Shown: positions 1 through 6,749 of the stretch, piece after piece
Numbering within the stretch: the stretch's first letter is position 1
Layout of the letters: each line of letters begins with the position of its first letter
NCBI GenBank assembly: GCA_050485745.1
Contig: JBJHBY010000095.1
Location: 1 to 12,251, forward strand
Source: JBJHBY01 sp050485745
GTDB taxonomy: Bacteria; Pseudomonadota; Gammaproteobacteria; Pseudomonadales; CAMLJR01
Length of the DNA: 12,251 bases
Direction: 5' to 3'
Translations under genes and position numbers: made by a program
Notes under the pieces: model-generated
What the model was told of the DNA's origin: nothing
Database searches by the model: none
Seen by the model: only the letters and a program-made list of their open reading frames with translations

Positions 1-180
1 GGGTTAGCCGCTTCGCGGCGTAACCCAGCGTCACCCCCATGCCCCGGTGCTCCCGGGAGTCGCTCACGACGCTCCCCGGGGTTGTCCGCAGCGCCACCCC
101 AAAATGGCCCGAATCGAGCCACGGTGCGGCATTCTTGGGCGGTGGGGGCGCTGGGTTACGCGCTTTGCGCTAACCCAGCC
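1..180. repeat. Composite extragenic palindromic repeat module, copy 1 (left end cut by window)
   Basis: Two hairpin palindromes bracket a unique-looking core. The left one (1-26) pairs GGGTTAGCCGC with a GCGGCGTAACCC-type arm; the right one (150-180) pairs CTGGGTTACGCGC with GCGCTAACCCAG across a TTT loop, with one bulged base. Each arm carries the GGGTTA/TAACCC hallmark. The core stretch 102-124 is an exact 23-nt inverted match to 2559-2581 in copy 2. There is no ORF in it and no sign of a transposase, so it is best described as a non-autonomous extragenic repeat (REP/MITE-like). Repeats of this general look recur in gammaproteobacterial genomes; that is from memory, not a search. The true left edge lies outside the window. 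Confidence 0.8.
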
Positions 181-201
181 TACGGCACTACCGTGGTTTT
201 G

Positions 202-230
202 AGCGTCACCCCCGAAACGGCGACATCCAC
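202..230. repeat. Repeat-core fragment, inverted partner of 2604-2632
   Basis: These 29 bases match the reverse complement of 2604-2632 at 27 of 29 positions. In copy 2 this block lies directly inside the palindrome; here it lies 21 bp outside the 150-180 palindrome. Copy 1 therefore looks like one full module plus the beginning of a second one. The remaining bases 231-355 are the leader of the TonB receptor gene; no convincing sigma-70 promoter or Fur box was recognised there. Confidence 0.7.
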
Positions 231-355
231 CCGCTTCTGCGTTGCCCCGGTGGAACCTGCATACGTGCCGGCTGCGACAATCCACCGCATTTTCCGCGCG
301 GGCGCGCTTGCCTATCCTTGCCCTCCGCAAAAACACAGTGCAGGGAGACTCGGGG

Positions 356-2422
356 ATGCGGCGCGTCTGGTTTGCAGGGATGGCCCTTTTTGGTACTGCC
401 AGTGCCTGGGGCACGGCGCTGGAAAACCCGCGGTACGCCGATGTCGTGCCGCCGGTCGATTACCGCCATATCGAAGTCATCGAGGTGCGCGCGCAGCGCT
501 TCCAGTCCCTCACCCAGCCCGGCCTGGAAGAGGCGCGGCTGCGCCTGCAGGAGCGCGCCGGCGGCACCGCACTGGTCGATGCCGAGGACTACCGCGAGCG
601 TCGCGTCAGTACCCTGACCGATGCCCTGGGCATGACCGCCGGAGTCTTCGTGCAGCCCCGCTTCGGTGCCGAGGAGGCGCGCCTGTCGATTCGCGGCTCG
701 GGCCTGCAGCGTACCTTCCACATGCGCGGCATCAAGCTGTTGCAGGATGGCGTACCCCTGAGCCTGGCGGATGGCAGCGGCGACTTCCAGGCGATCGAGC
801 CCCTCAGCGCACGCTACATCGAGGTCTACCGTGGCGCCAACGCTCTGGAATACGGCGCTGCCACCCTGGGCGGAGCGATCAATTTCGTTTCCCCCACCGG
901 GCATGACGCCAGCCCGCTGAGCCTGCGCGTGGAGAGTGGGCGATTTGGCTACCAGCGCGCCCAGCTCGCCGTCGCTGGCGTATCCGGTCGCCATGATGGC
1001 TACCTGAGCGCAACCGGCTTCAGCCAGGATGGTTTCCGCGACCATGCCCGGCAGGAGACCTACCGCCTGTTCGGCAACTATGGCTATCGCTTCAGCGAAG
1101 CCCTCGACGGGCGGCTGTATCTGACCCATGTCGAAACCCGCTCGGAACTGCCCGGCAGTCTGACCCGTGAGGAGTTCCGTGCTGATCCACGCCAGGCAGC
1201 GTCGGGGAACGTCGCCCTCGACCAGCGTCGCGACTTCAGCCTGACCCGCCTGGCCGGTCGCCTGGCCTGGCTGGTCGCCCCGGGGCAGGAGGTGGTGGCT
1301 TCTGCCTATGTGGCCGACAAGTCCCTGGACCACCCGATCTTTCAGGTGCTGCGCCAGGACAGCCTGGACTACGGACTGGACCTGCGCCTGCGCAGCGAAA
1401 GCACCCTGGGGGGGCATCGCAATGTGCTGCTGGCCGGGGTGACGGTCAGTCGTGGCGAAACCGATGACCGGCGTTTCGTCAATAGTGCCGGCAAGCCGGG
1501 TGCCCCCACGGCGCGCAGTGACCAGACCGCCAGTAACGTCGAGGCCTTTGCCGAGAACCAGTACTACCTGACCGACCACCTTGCCTTGAGCGCCGGCCTG
1601 CAGTTCAGCCATGCGCGCCGGGAATTCGATGACCGCTTGCGCACCGGCGGTATCGACCGCGGTTTCAGTCGCCATTACAGCGGCCTCAGTCCGAAGCTGG
1701 GCCTGCGTTATCAACTCAATGACGCGGTGCAGCTGTTTGGCAACCTGAGCCGCAGCCATGAACCGCCGAGCTTCGGCGAGTTGGCCGGAGGGCCGGGGAT
1801 TACGCAGGTGGACGCACAGAAAGCAACCACGCTGGAGCTGGGGGCGCGTATCGAGCACCAGGCCCTGTCGCTGGATGCCGCGCTGTATCGTGCCTGGATT
1901 GAGGATGAATTGCTGTCGTTGACCGATGGGGCGGGCAACCCGTTGGGCACGGTCAATGCCGACGACACCTTGCACCAGGGGCTGGAGCTGGCCCTGGGCT
2001 GGCGGGTGCTGGATCAGCTCACTCTCAGTGCCAATTACCTGTGGAATGACTTCCGCTTCGACAGCGACGCAGTCTATGGCAACCGCAAGCTGGCGGGTGT
2101 GCCGCCGCATCTGCTGCGCGCCGAGCTGCGCTGGCAGTGGCGGGACTGGCTGTACCTCAGCCCCGGCCTGGAGTGGTCGGCGCGGGACTACTACATCGAC
2201 CACGCCAATACGCTGAAGGCGCCGGGCTACACCACCGTCAACCTGCGTCTGGGTGGCCGTGTGGGCGAGCACTGGAGCTGGTTCGTGGATGCCCGCAACC
2301 TCACCGACCGCGACTGGATCGCCACCACGGGTGTGGTGGCGGATGCCGGCGGGGTTGATGGCCGCTTCTTTATGCCCGGTGACGGCCGCGCCATCTATGC
2401 GGGCTTTGAATGGCGGCTTTGA
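356..2422 (+). CDS. TonB-dependent outer-membrane receptor (FecA-like)
   Basis: A 688-residue outer-membrane receptor that should import a ligand, probably an iron chelate or other large nutrient, using TonB-ExbBD energy. Residues 1 to about 19 form a signal peptide (MRRVWFAGMALFGTASAWG). A TonB-box-like stretch follows (IEVIEVRAQ, about 39-47), then the plug with LSIRGSG (110-116), LQDGVPL (129-135) and the end-of-plug motif GGAINFVSPTG (172-182). The rest is a 22-strand-type barrel ending in GFEWRL. There is no extra N-terminal signalling domain, so regulation through an anti-sigma factor is unlikely. The ATG at 356 was chosen over an upstream start at 242 because it begins the signal peptide and has GGGAG 8 nt upstream. 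The gene is alone on its strand, lies between two inverted repeat modules, and converges with the P450 gene. The substrate cannot be told from sequence. Confidence 0.93.
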   Translation: MRRVWFAGMALFGTASAWGTALENPRYADVVPPVDYRHIEVIEVRAQRFQSLTQPGLEEARLRLQERAGGTALVDAEDYRERRVSTLTDALGMTAGVFVQPRFGAEEARLSIRGSGLQRTFHMRGIKLLQDGVPLSLADGSGDFQAIEPLSARYIEVYRGANALEYGAATLGGAINFVSPTGHDASPLSLRVESGRFGYQRAQLAVAGVSGRHDGYLSATGFSQDGFRDHARQETYRLFGNYGYRFSEALDGRLYLTHVETRSELPGSLTREEFRADPRQAASGNVALDQRRDFSLTRLAGRLAWLVAPGQEVVASAYVADKSLDHPIFQVLRQDSLDYGLDLRLRSESTLGGHRNVLLAGVTVSRGETDDRRFVNSAGKPGAPTARSDQTASNVEAFAENQYYLTDHLALSAGLQFSHARREFDDRLRTGGIDRGFSRHYSGLSPKLGLRYQLNDAVQLFGNLSRSHEPPSFGELAGGPGITQVDAQKATTLELGARIEHQALSLDAALYRAWIEDELLSLTDGAGNPLGTVNADDTLHQGLELALGWRVLDQLTLSANYLWNDFRFDSDAVYGNRKLAGVPPHLLRAELRWQWRDWLYLSPGLEWSARDYYIDHANTLKAPGYTTVNLRLGGRVGEHWSWFVDARNLTDRDWIATTGVVADAGGVDGRFFMPGDGRAIYAGFEWRL

Positions 2423-2499
2423 ACGCCTGACCCGCCTCAATCGTGGCCGGGTTACGCGCCTCGCGCCCGACCCGAACCCGGAATGCCGCACGTCACGCA

Positions 2500-2662
2500 G
2501 GCTGGGTTAGCGGCGAAGCCGCGTAACCCGGCGTTCTCACCGCCACATGAATTTCGCGCCGTGGCTCGATTCGGGCCATTTCGGGGCTGCATCCGCCAAT
2601 CCGGTGGATATCGCCGATTCGGGGGTGACGCTGGGTTACGCGGCTTCGCCGCTAACCCAGCC
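2500..2662. repeat. Composite extragenic palindromic repeat module, complete copy 2
   Basis: This is a complete 163-bp module. Its 34-nt ends (2500-2533 and 2629-2662) are inverted repeats of each other with 33 of 34 matches, and each end is itself a hairpin: GGGTTAGCGGC-GAA-GCCGCGTAACCC with one bulged base, and its mirror. The core (2534-2628) shares inverted blocks with copy 1 (23/23 and 27/29). It occupies most of the gap between the stop of the TonB receptor (2422) and the stop of the convergent P450 (2674), ending 11 bp before the latter. The strong stems could act as a bidirectional transcription barrier, although no U-tract is present. That role is inference; the structure is directly visible. 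Confidence 0.88.
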
Positions 2663-2673
2663 TACGGCAGCTG

Positions 2674-3879
2674 TTATCGTGGCAACAGGCGTACGGGGAG
2701 ATCCTTGAGACCATTGACCAGGTTGGAGCGGATGCGGCGTGGGCTGCCGTTGAGCTCGATGCCGCGGTAGCGGCGGAAGAATTCCTCGAAGAAGATGCGC
2801 GTCTCCATCCGCGCCAGGTTGGCACCCAGGCACAGGTGAATGCCGTGGCCGAAGGCCAGGTGCGGGTTGGGGCTGCGGCGGATGTTGAAGTCCAGCGGCT
2901 GCTCGAACACGCGCTCGTCGAAATTGGCCGAGCTGTACAGCATCACCACCCGGTCACCCTCGCGGATACGCTGGCCGTGCAGCTCCGTGTCGGCGGTGGC
3001 AGTGCGGCGGAAGTAATGCAGTGGTGTGGTCCAGCGCAGCATCTCCTCCACTGCGCCGGGCAGCAGTGACGGGTCCGCTTCCAGCTCCCGGTACAGGGCC
3101 GGGTTCTTCAGCAGCTCGTGCATGCCACCGGAAATCAGCCCCCGGGTGGTCTCGTTGCCGGCCACCGTCAGCTGCACGAACAGCGAGGCGAACTCCATCT
3201 CGTTGACCTTGTGCCCGTCCACCTCGACATTGAGCAGCAGAGAAATCAGGTCGTCGCCGTCGCGGTCCTTGCGCTGCATCGCCAGTTCGTAGCCGTAGCT
3301 GCCCATCTCCACCGAGGCCGCCTGGGTTTCCTCCGGGCTGCCGCCAATATCCGGGTCGCTGGCTGAGGTCTGGATGTCGGACCAGTGGCGGATCTGCAGC
3401 CACATGTCCTCGGGGATCTCCAGCATCGAACAGATCACCGCGGTGGGCAGGTTGCCGGCGAGGTCGAACACGAAGTTGCACTCGGGGGTGTCCGCCGCCG
3501 CTTCGACATAGCGCCGCGCAATGGCGCGGACCTTCGGTTCCAGCGCCGCCAGGGTCTTGCTGGTGAAGCGCTCGATCACGGCGCGGCGGATGGGGCCGTG
3601 GTTGGGCGGGTCCATACCGAGCAGCTGGCCCTGGGCCATGGGCAGCACATCGGGTGGCAGATCGTCCACCAGCACGAAGCCCTTCTGCGCGGAGAAGGTC
3701 TTGTGGTCCCGGGATACCCGGACCACATCCTCGTGCCGGCTCAGTGCCCAGTAGCCACCGCCGTCCGGATGCGCGTGCCAGTGCACCGGCGCCTGGTCCC
3801 GCAGCAGCCGGAACTGCTCGTGGGGCACGTCATCGACGTAGTGGTCGGGGTTGTAGATATCGATGTTTTCGAGATTCAT
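2674..3879 (-). CDS. Cytochrome P450, CYP124/125/142-like
   Basis: A 401-residue soluble bacterial P450 monooxygenase. The marks are all present: I-helix oxygen-activation motif AGNETTR (240-246), the K-helix ExxR pair (E279, R282), and the heme-ligand loop FGHGIHLCLG with C350 as thiolate ligand. The stretch RVVMLYSSANFDERVF followed by SPNPH and LGANLARME, and the C-terminal IRSNLVNGLKDLPV, resemble mycobacterial CYP125A1 as I remember it. That points to the clade that hydroxylates sterol side chains or methyl-branched lipids; the substrate is inferred. It needs a ferredoxin and reductase, and none is in the window. The start at 3879 (MNLENIDIYNP, GAG just upstream) is preferred over the ATG at 3891, which would add MRAA and lacks a ribosome site; the difference is four residues. 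It lies downstream of the cupin gene on the same strand, separated by a 101-bp inverted repeat. Confidence 0.95.
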   Translation of the reverse strand: MNLENIDIYNPDHYVDDVPHEQFRLLRDQAPVHWHAHPDGGGYWALSRHEDVVRVSRDHKTFSAQKGFVLVDDLPPDVLPMAQGQLLGMDPPNHGPIRRAVIERFTSKTLAALEPKVRAIARRYVEAAADTPECNFVFDLAGNLPTAVICSMLEIPEDMWLQIRHWSDIQTSASDPDIGGSPEETQAASVEMGSYGYELAMQRKDRDGDDLISLLLNVEVDGHKVNEMEFASLFVQLTVAGNETTRGLISGGMHELLKNPALYRELEADPSLLPGAVEEMLRWTTPLHYFRRTATADTELHGQRIREGDRVVMLYSSANFDERVFEQPLDFNIRRSPNPHLAFGHGIHLCLGANLARMETRIFFEEFFRRYRGIELNGSPRRIRSNLVNGLKDLPVRLLPR

Positions 3880-3919
3880 GGCCGCTCGCATCAGAACGTG
3901 ATAAGGGAGTCGAGGTCGT

Positions 3920-4020
3920 CTGCTGGTGGAGCCGGGCCCGAGACCTTCGCCGGCATGGACGCCGGCGTAGAGCTTGCATGGACGTATTTACAGCGTGTCC
4001 GGGCCCGGCTCCGCCAGCAG
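3920..4020. repeat. 101-bp inverted-repeat element between P450 and cupin genes
   Basis: The outer arms 3920-3940 and 4000-4020 are 21-nt inverted repeats with 20 of 21 matches, rich in GGAGCCGGGCCCG. Inside is a second hairpin, CGCCGGC-ATGGAC-GCCGGCG, followed by AGAGCTTGCATGGACGTATT and TACAGCG. This inner stretch resembles an extragenic element I recall from Pseudomonas- and Marinobacter-like genomes; that should be tested by search. It fills almost all of the 161-bp gap between cupin stop (4041) and P450 start (3879), so it could attenuate or process a shared transcript. Confidence 0.75.
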
Positions 4021-4040
4021 GCGGCCGGGGAATGGTCCTC

Positions 4041-4550
4041 TCACTTCAGGATCTTGCCCACATCCAGGGTGTGGCCCTGTTCTTTCGCCAGGCGGACGTA
4101 ATCCGCCAGCTGGGTGTGGCCGTCGGAGACCCCCCAGATGGTCCCGTCCTCGGTATAGTTGACCAGCGAGCCCTCGATTACGAAAAACACCACCGCCGGT
4201 TCCGGTGAATCCTCGAACACCCGCAGGGTATGGGCGGTATTGGCTGGCTCGCGGATCACCGAGCCCGGGGTGGCGATGAACTCCGCCTCCAGATAACCCC
4301 ATTTTCCAGCAAGTGTGTAAGCGGTCACTCCGCCGCTGTGGCGGTGCGTGGGCAGGATGGTGCCTGGCTGAAAGCGGTTGAGGATGATCCAGCTGCCGGA
4401 GTCATCGTTGACCCGCAGGATCTTCATCTCGATACCCCAGCCCTGGTCCACCCAGGGCAGGTCATTGTGGTTGACATGGCCGGACTCGAGGGGGGTTTCC
4501 GGCAGGGTGGTGATATTCACCGGTTCCGGCAGTTCAATGGTGCTGCTCAT
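4041..4550 (-). CDS. Cupin protein, 2,4'-dihydroxyacetophenone dioxygenase-like
   Basis: A 169-residue single-domain cupin. The metal-binding motif is visible as H69-x-H71 (PTHRHSGG), an acidic candidate at E88 (KWGYLE) and H107 in the second motif (EPANTAHTL). This arrangement and the stretch HRHSGGVTAYTLAGKWGYLE match the 2,4'-dihydroxyacetophenone dioxygenase family, Fe(II) enzymes that cleave a C-C bond in an aromatic hydroxyketone side chain using O2. Many annotated members are uncharacterised, so the exact substrate is open; a ChrR-type regulatory or storage cupin is less likely because no zinc anti-sigma domain is present. No signal peptide is seen, so it is cytoplasmic. The ATG at 4550 gives the family-typical N-terminus; the ribosome site is weak (CGGGGC about 6 nt upstream). 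It is the first gene of a likely cupin-P450 unit. Confidence 0.85.
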   Translation of the reverse strand: MSSTIELPEPVNITTLPETPLESGHVNHNDLPWVDQGWGIEMKILRVNDDSGSWIILNRFQPGTILPTHRHSGGVTAYTLAGKWGYLEAEFIATPGSVIREPANTAHTLRVFEDSPEPAVVFFVIEGSLVNYTEDGTIWGVSDGHTQLADYVRLAKEQGHTLDVGKILK

Positions 4551-4879
4551 GGGGTGCCCCGTGCTGATGTCTGTCGAGGGCGGGAACGGGTGGCTCCCGC
4601 GGGGGCTTCGAGTGTTTCACCGGGGCGGGCAACAATCAATGCCCCCGGGATGACGGTTTCGTCATGATCTGCGGGCAAAAAAAAGCGGCTCAAAAAGAGC
4701 CGCTGCAAGCTACCAGTTGGGAGACGTTACGATGAATTAGAGGAGGGTGTTCCCGGGAAGTTCCGCCCCGGGCGAAAAATTTTCGGGTTTTTTCTGCGAG
4801 GGCGGCCGCGGCGGTATCCGCGGCCGTGATCAGGGCGGTGCGGGGGCGGGTCCGACCCGTTCGGAAGGGTCGGGGTGCC
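4551..4879. other. Gene-free intergenic region with hairpins, terminator and cupin leader
   Basis: This 329-bp stretch holds no convincing gene. From the thioesterase stop downward it contains an unterminated hairpin CCGACCC/GGGTCGG (4852-4873), a perfect 9-bp stem CGGCCGCGG/CCGCGGCCG with a six-base loop (4803-4826), and then the terminator at 4677-4704. Between that terminator and the cupin start lies a short dyad ATGACG-GTTT-CGTCAT (4650-4665), a possible operator for the cupin-P450 promoter. No promoter boxes can be assigned with confidence. Confidence 0.6.
4677..4704 (-). terminator. Intrinsic terminator, minus strand
   Basis: A perfect 8-bp stem AGCGGCTC/GAGCCGCT (4684-4691 and 4697-4704) with a five-base loop is followed on the minus strand by a run of eight U residues (A-run 4677-4684 on the plus strand). 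It should end transcription coming from dctQ-dctM-thioesterase. It sits about 175 nt past the thioesterase stop, which leaves an unusually long 3' untranslated stretch. Confidence 0.9.
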
Positions 4880-5284
4880 CTAGTCCTGGGGCGGCACCTG
4901 GCGGGTGCGGCCGCGCTCGTCGATGGCGACGAACACGAATTCACCCTCGGTGACCTTGGTGGGCTCGAAGTCCTCCCACTGGGACTTCCACACCTCGACG
5001 TTGATGCGTATCGAACTGCGCCCGATCTCGAGCACGTCGGTGTAGCAGCTCACGACGGCACCCACCTGCACCGGCGTGTAGAAGGCCATGCTGTCCACGG
5101 CCACCGTGGCCACCCGGCCCCGGGCCAGCTTGCGTGCGGTGATGGAGCCGGCGATGTCCATCTGCGACAGCAGCCAGCCACCGAAGATGTCGCCGTTGGC
5201 ATTGGTGTCCTTGGGCATGGCCACGGTCTGCAGCGCCAGCTCGCCGCGCGGGGTGGGGGTGTCGTCGAGGTCGCTCACGCTCAT
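4880..5284 (-). CDS. Acyl-CoA thioesterase, YciA-type hotdog fold
   Basis: A 134-residue hotdog-fold thioesterase that hydrolyses acyl-CoA esters to free acid and CoA. The family signature is plain: TVAMPKDTNANGDIFGGW (20-37), then SQMDIAG with D43 as the likely catalytic aspartate, and INVEVWKSQ followed by an EGEFVFVAIDE strand. E. coli YciA has about the same length (132). The start at 5284 is fixed by AAGGA six bases upstream and by the family length; an in-frame start at 5341 would add 19 residues without a ribosome site. It lies 89 bp downstream of dctM on the same strand, so it may be co-transcribed with the TRAP genes and finish at the terminator at 4677-4704. It probably releases CoA from acyl intermediates; the chain-length preference is unknown. 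Confidence 0.92.
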   Translation of the reverse strand: MSVSDLDDTPTPRGELALQTVAMPKDTNANGDIFGGWLLSQMDIAGSITARKLARGRVATVAVDSMAFYTPVQVGAVVSCYTDVLEIGRSSIRINVEVWKSQWEDFEPTKVTEGEFVFVAIDERGRTRQVPPQD

Positions 5285-5373
5285 ACCGGGTCCTTCAGGG
5301 TCAGTCGCTGTCATGCCCGGCGCGCGGGCTGGCGCGCCCATGATAGTCGATACCGGCGGTCCGCGTCAGCGCC

Positions 5374-6747
5374 TCAGCCGCGCACCACGCCCGGGAGCCA
5401 GGTCACCAGCCCCGGCCACAGGGCGAGGATGCCGAGCAGCAGAAGCAGAATGGCGATATAGGGCAGTACCCCGCGATAGATGGCACTGGTGGGGATATGC
5501 GTCGGCGCCACCCCGCGCAGGAAGAACAGGGCAAAGCCGAAGGGCGGGGTCAGGAACGAGGTCTGCAGGTTGATGGCGATCATGATGCCGAGCCAGACCG
5601 GGTCCACCCCCATGGCCAGCAGGATGGGTGCAACGATTGGCACCACCACGAAGGTGATCTCGATAAAGTCGAGAATGAAACCGAGCAGGAAGATCGCCAG
5701 CATGACGATGGCCACGGCGGCCACGGTGCCTCCGGGCAGGGCATTGAACCAGCCCTCCACCAGTTCCTCGCCGCCAAAACCGCGGAACACCAGGGTGAAC
5801 ACCGCGGCACCCACCAGGATCATGAACACCATGCAGGTCACCTTGAGGGTGGCACTGCACACCTCCTGCAGTCGCGCCAGCCCCAGCTGCCTTCTGGCCA
5901 GCGCCAGCAGGGTGGCTCCGGCGGCGCCGACCGCGGCGGCCTCGGTGGGGGTGGCGGCGCCGACGAGGATCGAGCCCAGCACCGCGGTGATCAACAGGAT
6001 GGGTGGAGCGAGGCTGGCGAGGAGGGCGCCGATGGATGGTCGTCTGTCACTGATATCGGCTGCCGGCATGGCCTGGGGGCGGCGCAGGGCCACGCTGACC
6101 ACATAGAGCAGGTACAGCCCCACCAGGATCGCCCCGGGGATCAGCGCCCCAATGAACAGGTCCCCCACCGACACGGACTTCGGGTTGAAAATCCCGGCGC
6201 GCAGCTGTGCCTGCTGGTAGGCGGTGGACAGGGTATCGCCCAGCAGCACCAGGGCGATGGACGGGGGGATGATCTGGCCCAGGGTGCCTGTGGCGCAGAT
6301 GGTGCCGGTGGCCAGGGCCGGGTCGTAGCCGCGCCGCGACATGCTGGGCAGGGCCAGCAGGCCCAGAGTCACCACTGTGGCCCCGATAATGCCGGTGCTG
6401 GCGGCCAGCAAGGTGCCCACCAGCACCACGGCGATGCCCAGGCCGCCCGGGAAGCGCCCGAACAGGGCGGCCATGTTGTCCAGCAGGTGTTCGGCAATGC
6501 GCGCCCGCTCCAGCATCACGCCCATGAACACGAACAGTGGCACGGCGATCAGTGTGGTGTTGGTAAGGGTGCCGAACAGGCGGTTGGGCAGGGTGCCGAG
6601 CAGGGCCGGGTCGAAGTGGCCGGTGGCGACACCCATCCCGGCGAACAGCATGGCCACCCCGCCGAGGGTAAAGGCCACCGGGTAGCCCAGCATCAGGGTC
6701 AGGCAGACACAGGCGAAGAGCAACAGCGGGATCAGTTCCACCAGCAC
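5374..6747 (-). CDS. dctM: TRAP transporter large permease (DctM)
   Basis: A 457-residue, highly hydrophobic inner-membrane protein: the large permease of a TRAP transporter, which imports organic acids on a sodium or proton gradient with a periplasmic binding protein. About 12 membrane segments can be traced. Family motifs include TGTLGQIIPPSI, GAATPTEAAAVG and the C-terminal SFLTPPFGFALFFLRG. The start is taken as the GTG at 6747 (MLVELIPLLLF), only 2 nt after the dctQ stop and with GGAG 10 nt upstream inside dctQ, which implies translational coupling. Longer in-frame starts only read through dctQ in another frame. The motif SFLTPPFGFALFF is typical of the branch annotated as mannitol/chloroaromatic-type TRAP, but the substrate is not predictable. 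No binding protein gene (dctP) is nearby. Confidence 0.95.
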   Translation of the reverse strand: MLVELIPLLLFACVCLTLMLGYPVAFTLGGVAMLFAGMGVATGHFDPALLGTLPNRLFGTLTNTTLIAVPLFVFMGVMLERARIAEHLLDNMAALFGRFPGGLGIAVVLVGTLLAASTGIIGATVVTLGLLALPSMSRRGYDPALATGTICATGTLGQIIPPSIALVLLGDTLSTAYQQAQLRAGIFNPKSVSVGDLFIGALIPGAILVGLYLLYVVSVALRRPQAMPAADISDRRPSIGALLASLAPPILLITAVLGSILVGAATPTEAAAVGAAGATLLALARRQLGLARLQEVCSATLKVTCMVFMILVGAAVFTLVFRGFGGEELVEGWFNALPGGTVAAVAIVMLAIFLLGFILDFIEITFVVVPIVAPILLAMGVDPVWLGIMIAINLQTSFLTPPFGFALFFLRGVAPTHIPTSAIYRGVLPYIAILLLLLGILALWPGLVTWLPGVVRG

Positions 6748-6749
6748 GG

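Noticed and set aside
181..355. Fur box, cobalamin riboswitch or sigma-factor promoter upstream of the receptor
   Set aside because: I looked for these because they are usual for TonB receptors, but found no matching sequence; much of the stretch is repeat-derived.
206..2491. A 761-residue open frame antisense to the TonB receptor gene
   Set aside because: It mirrors the receptor gene codon by codon, has no recognisable domain and no ribosome site; long antisense frames are expected in GC-rich coding DNA.
4690..4944. An 84-residue Arg/Ala/Thr-rich minus-strand frame between thioesterase and cupin
   Set aside because: It overlaps the thioesterase end and the terminator stem, and looks compositionally random.
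5285..5341. Longer N-terminus for the thioesterase
   Set aside because: The extension has no ribosome site, while the start at 5284 has AAGGA at good spacing and gives the YciA-family length.
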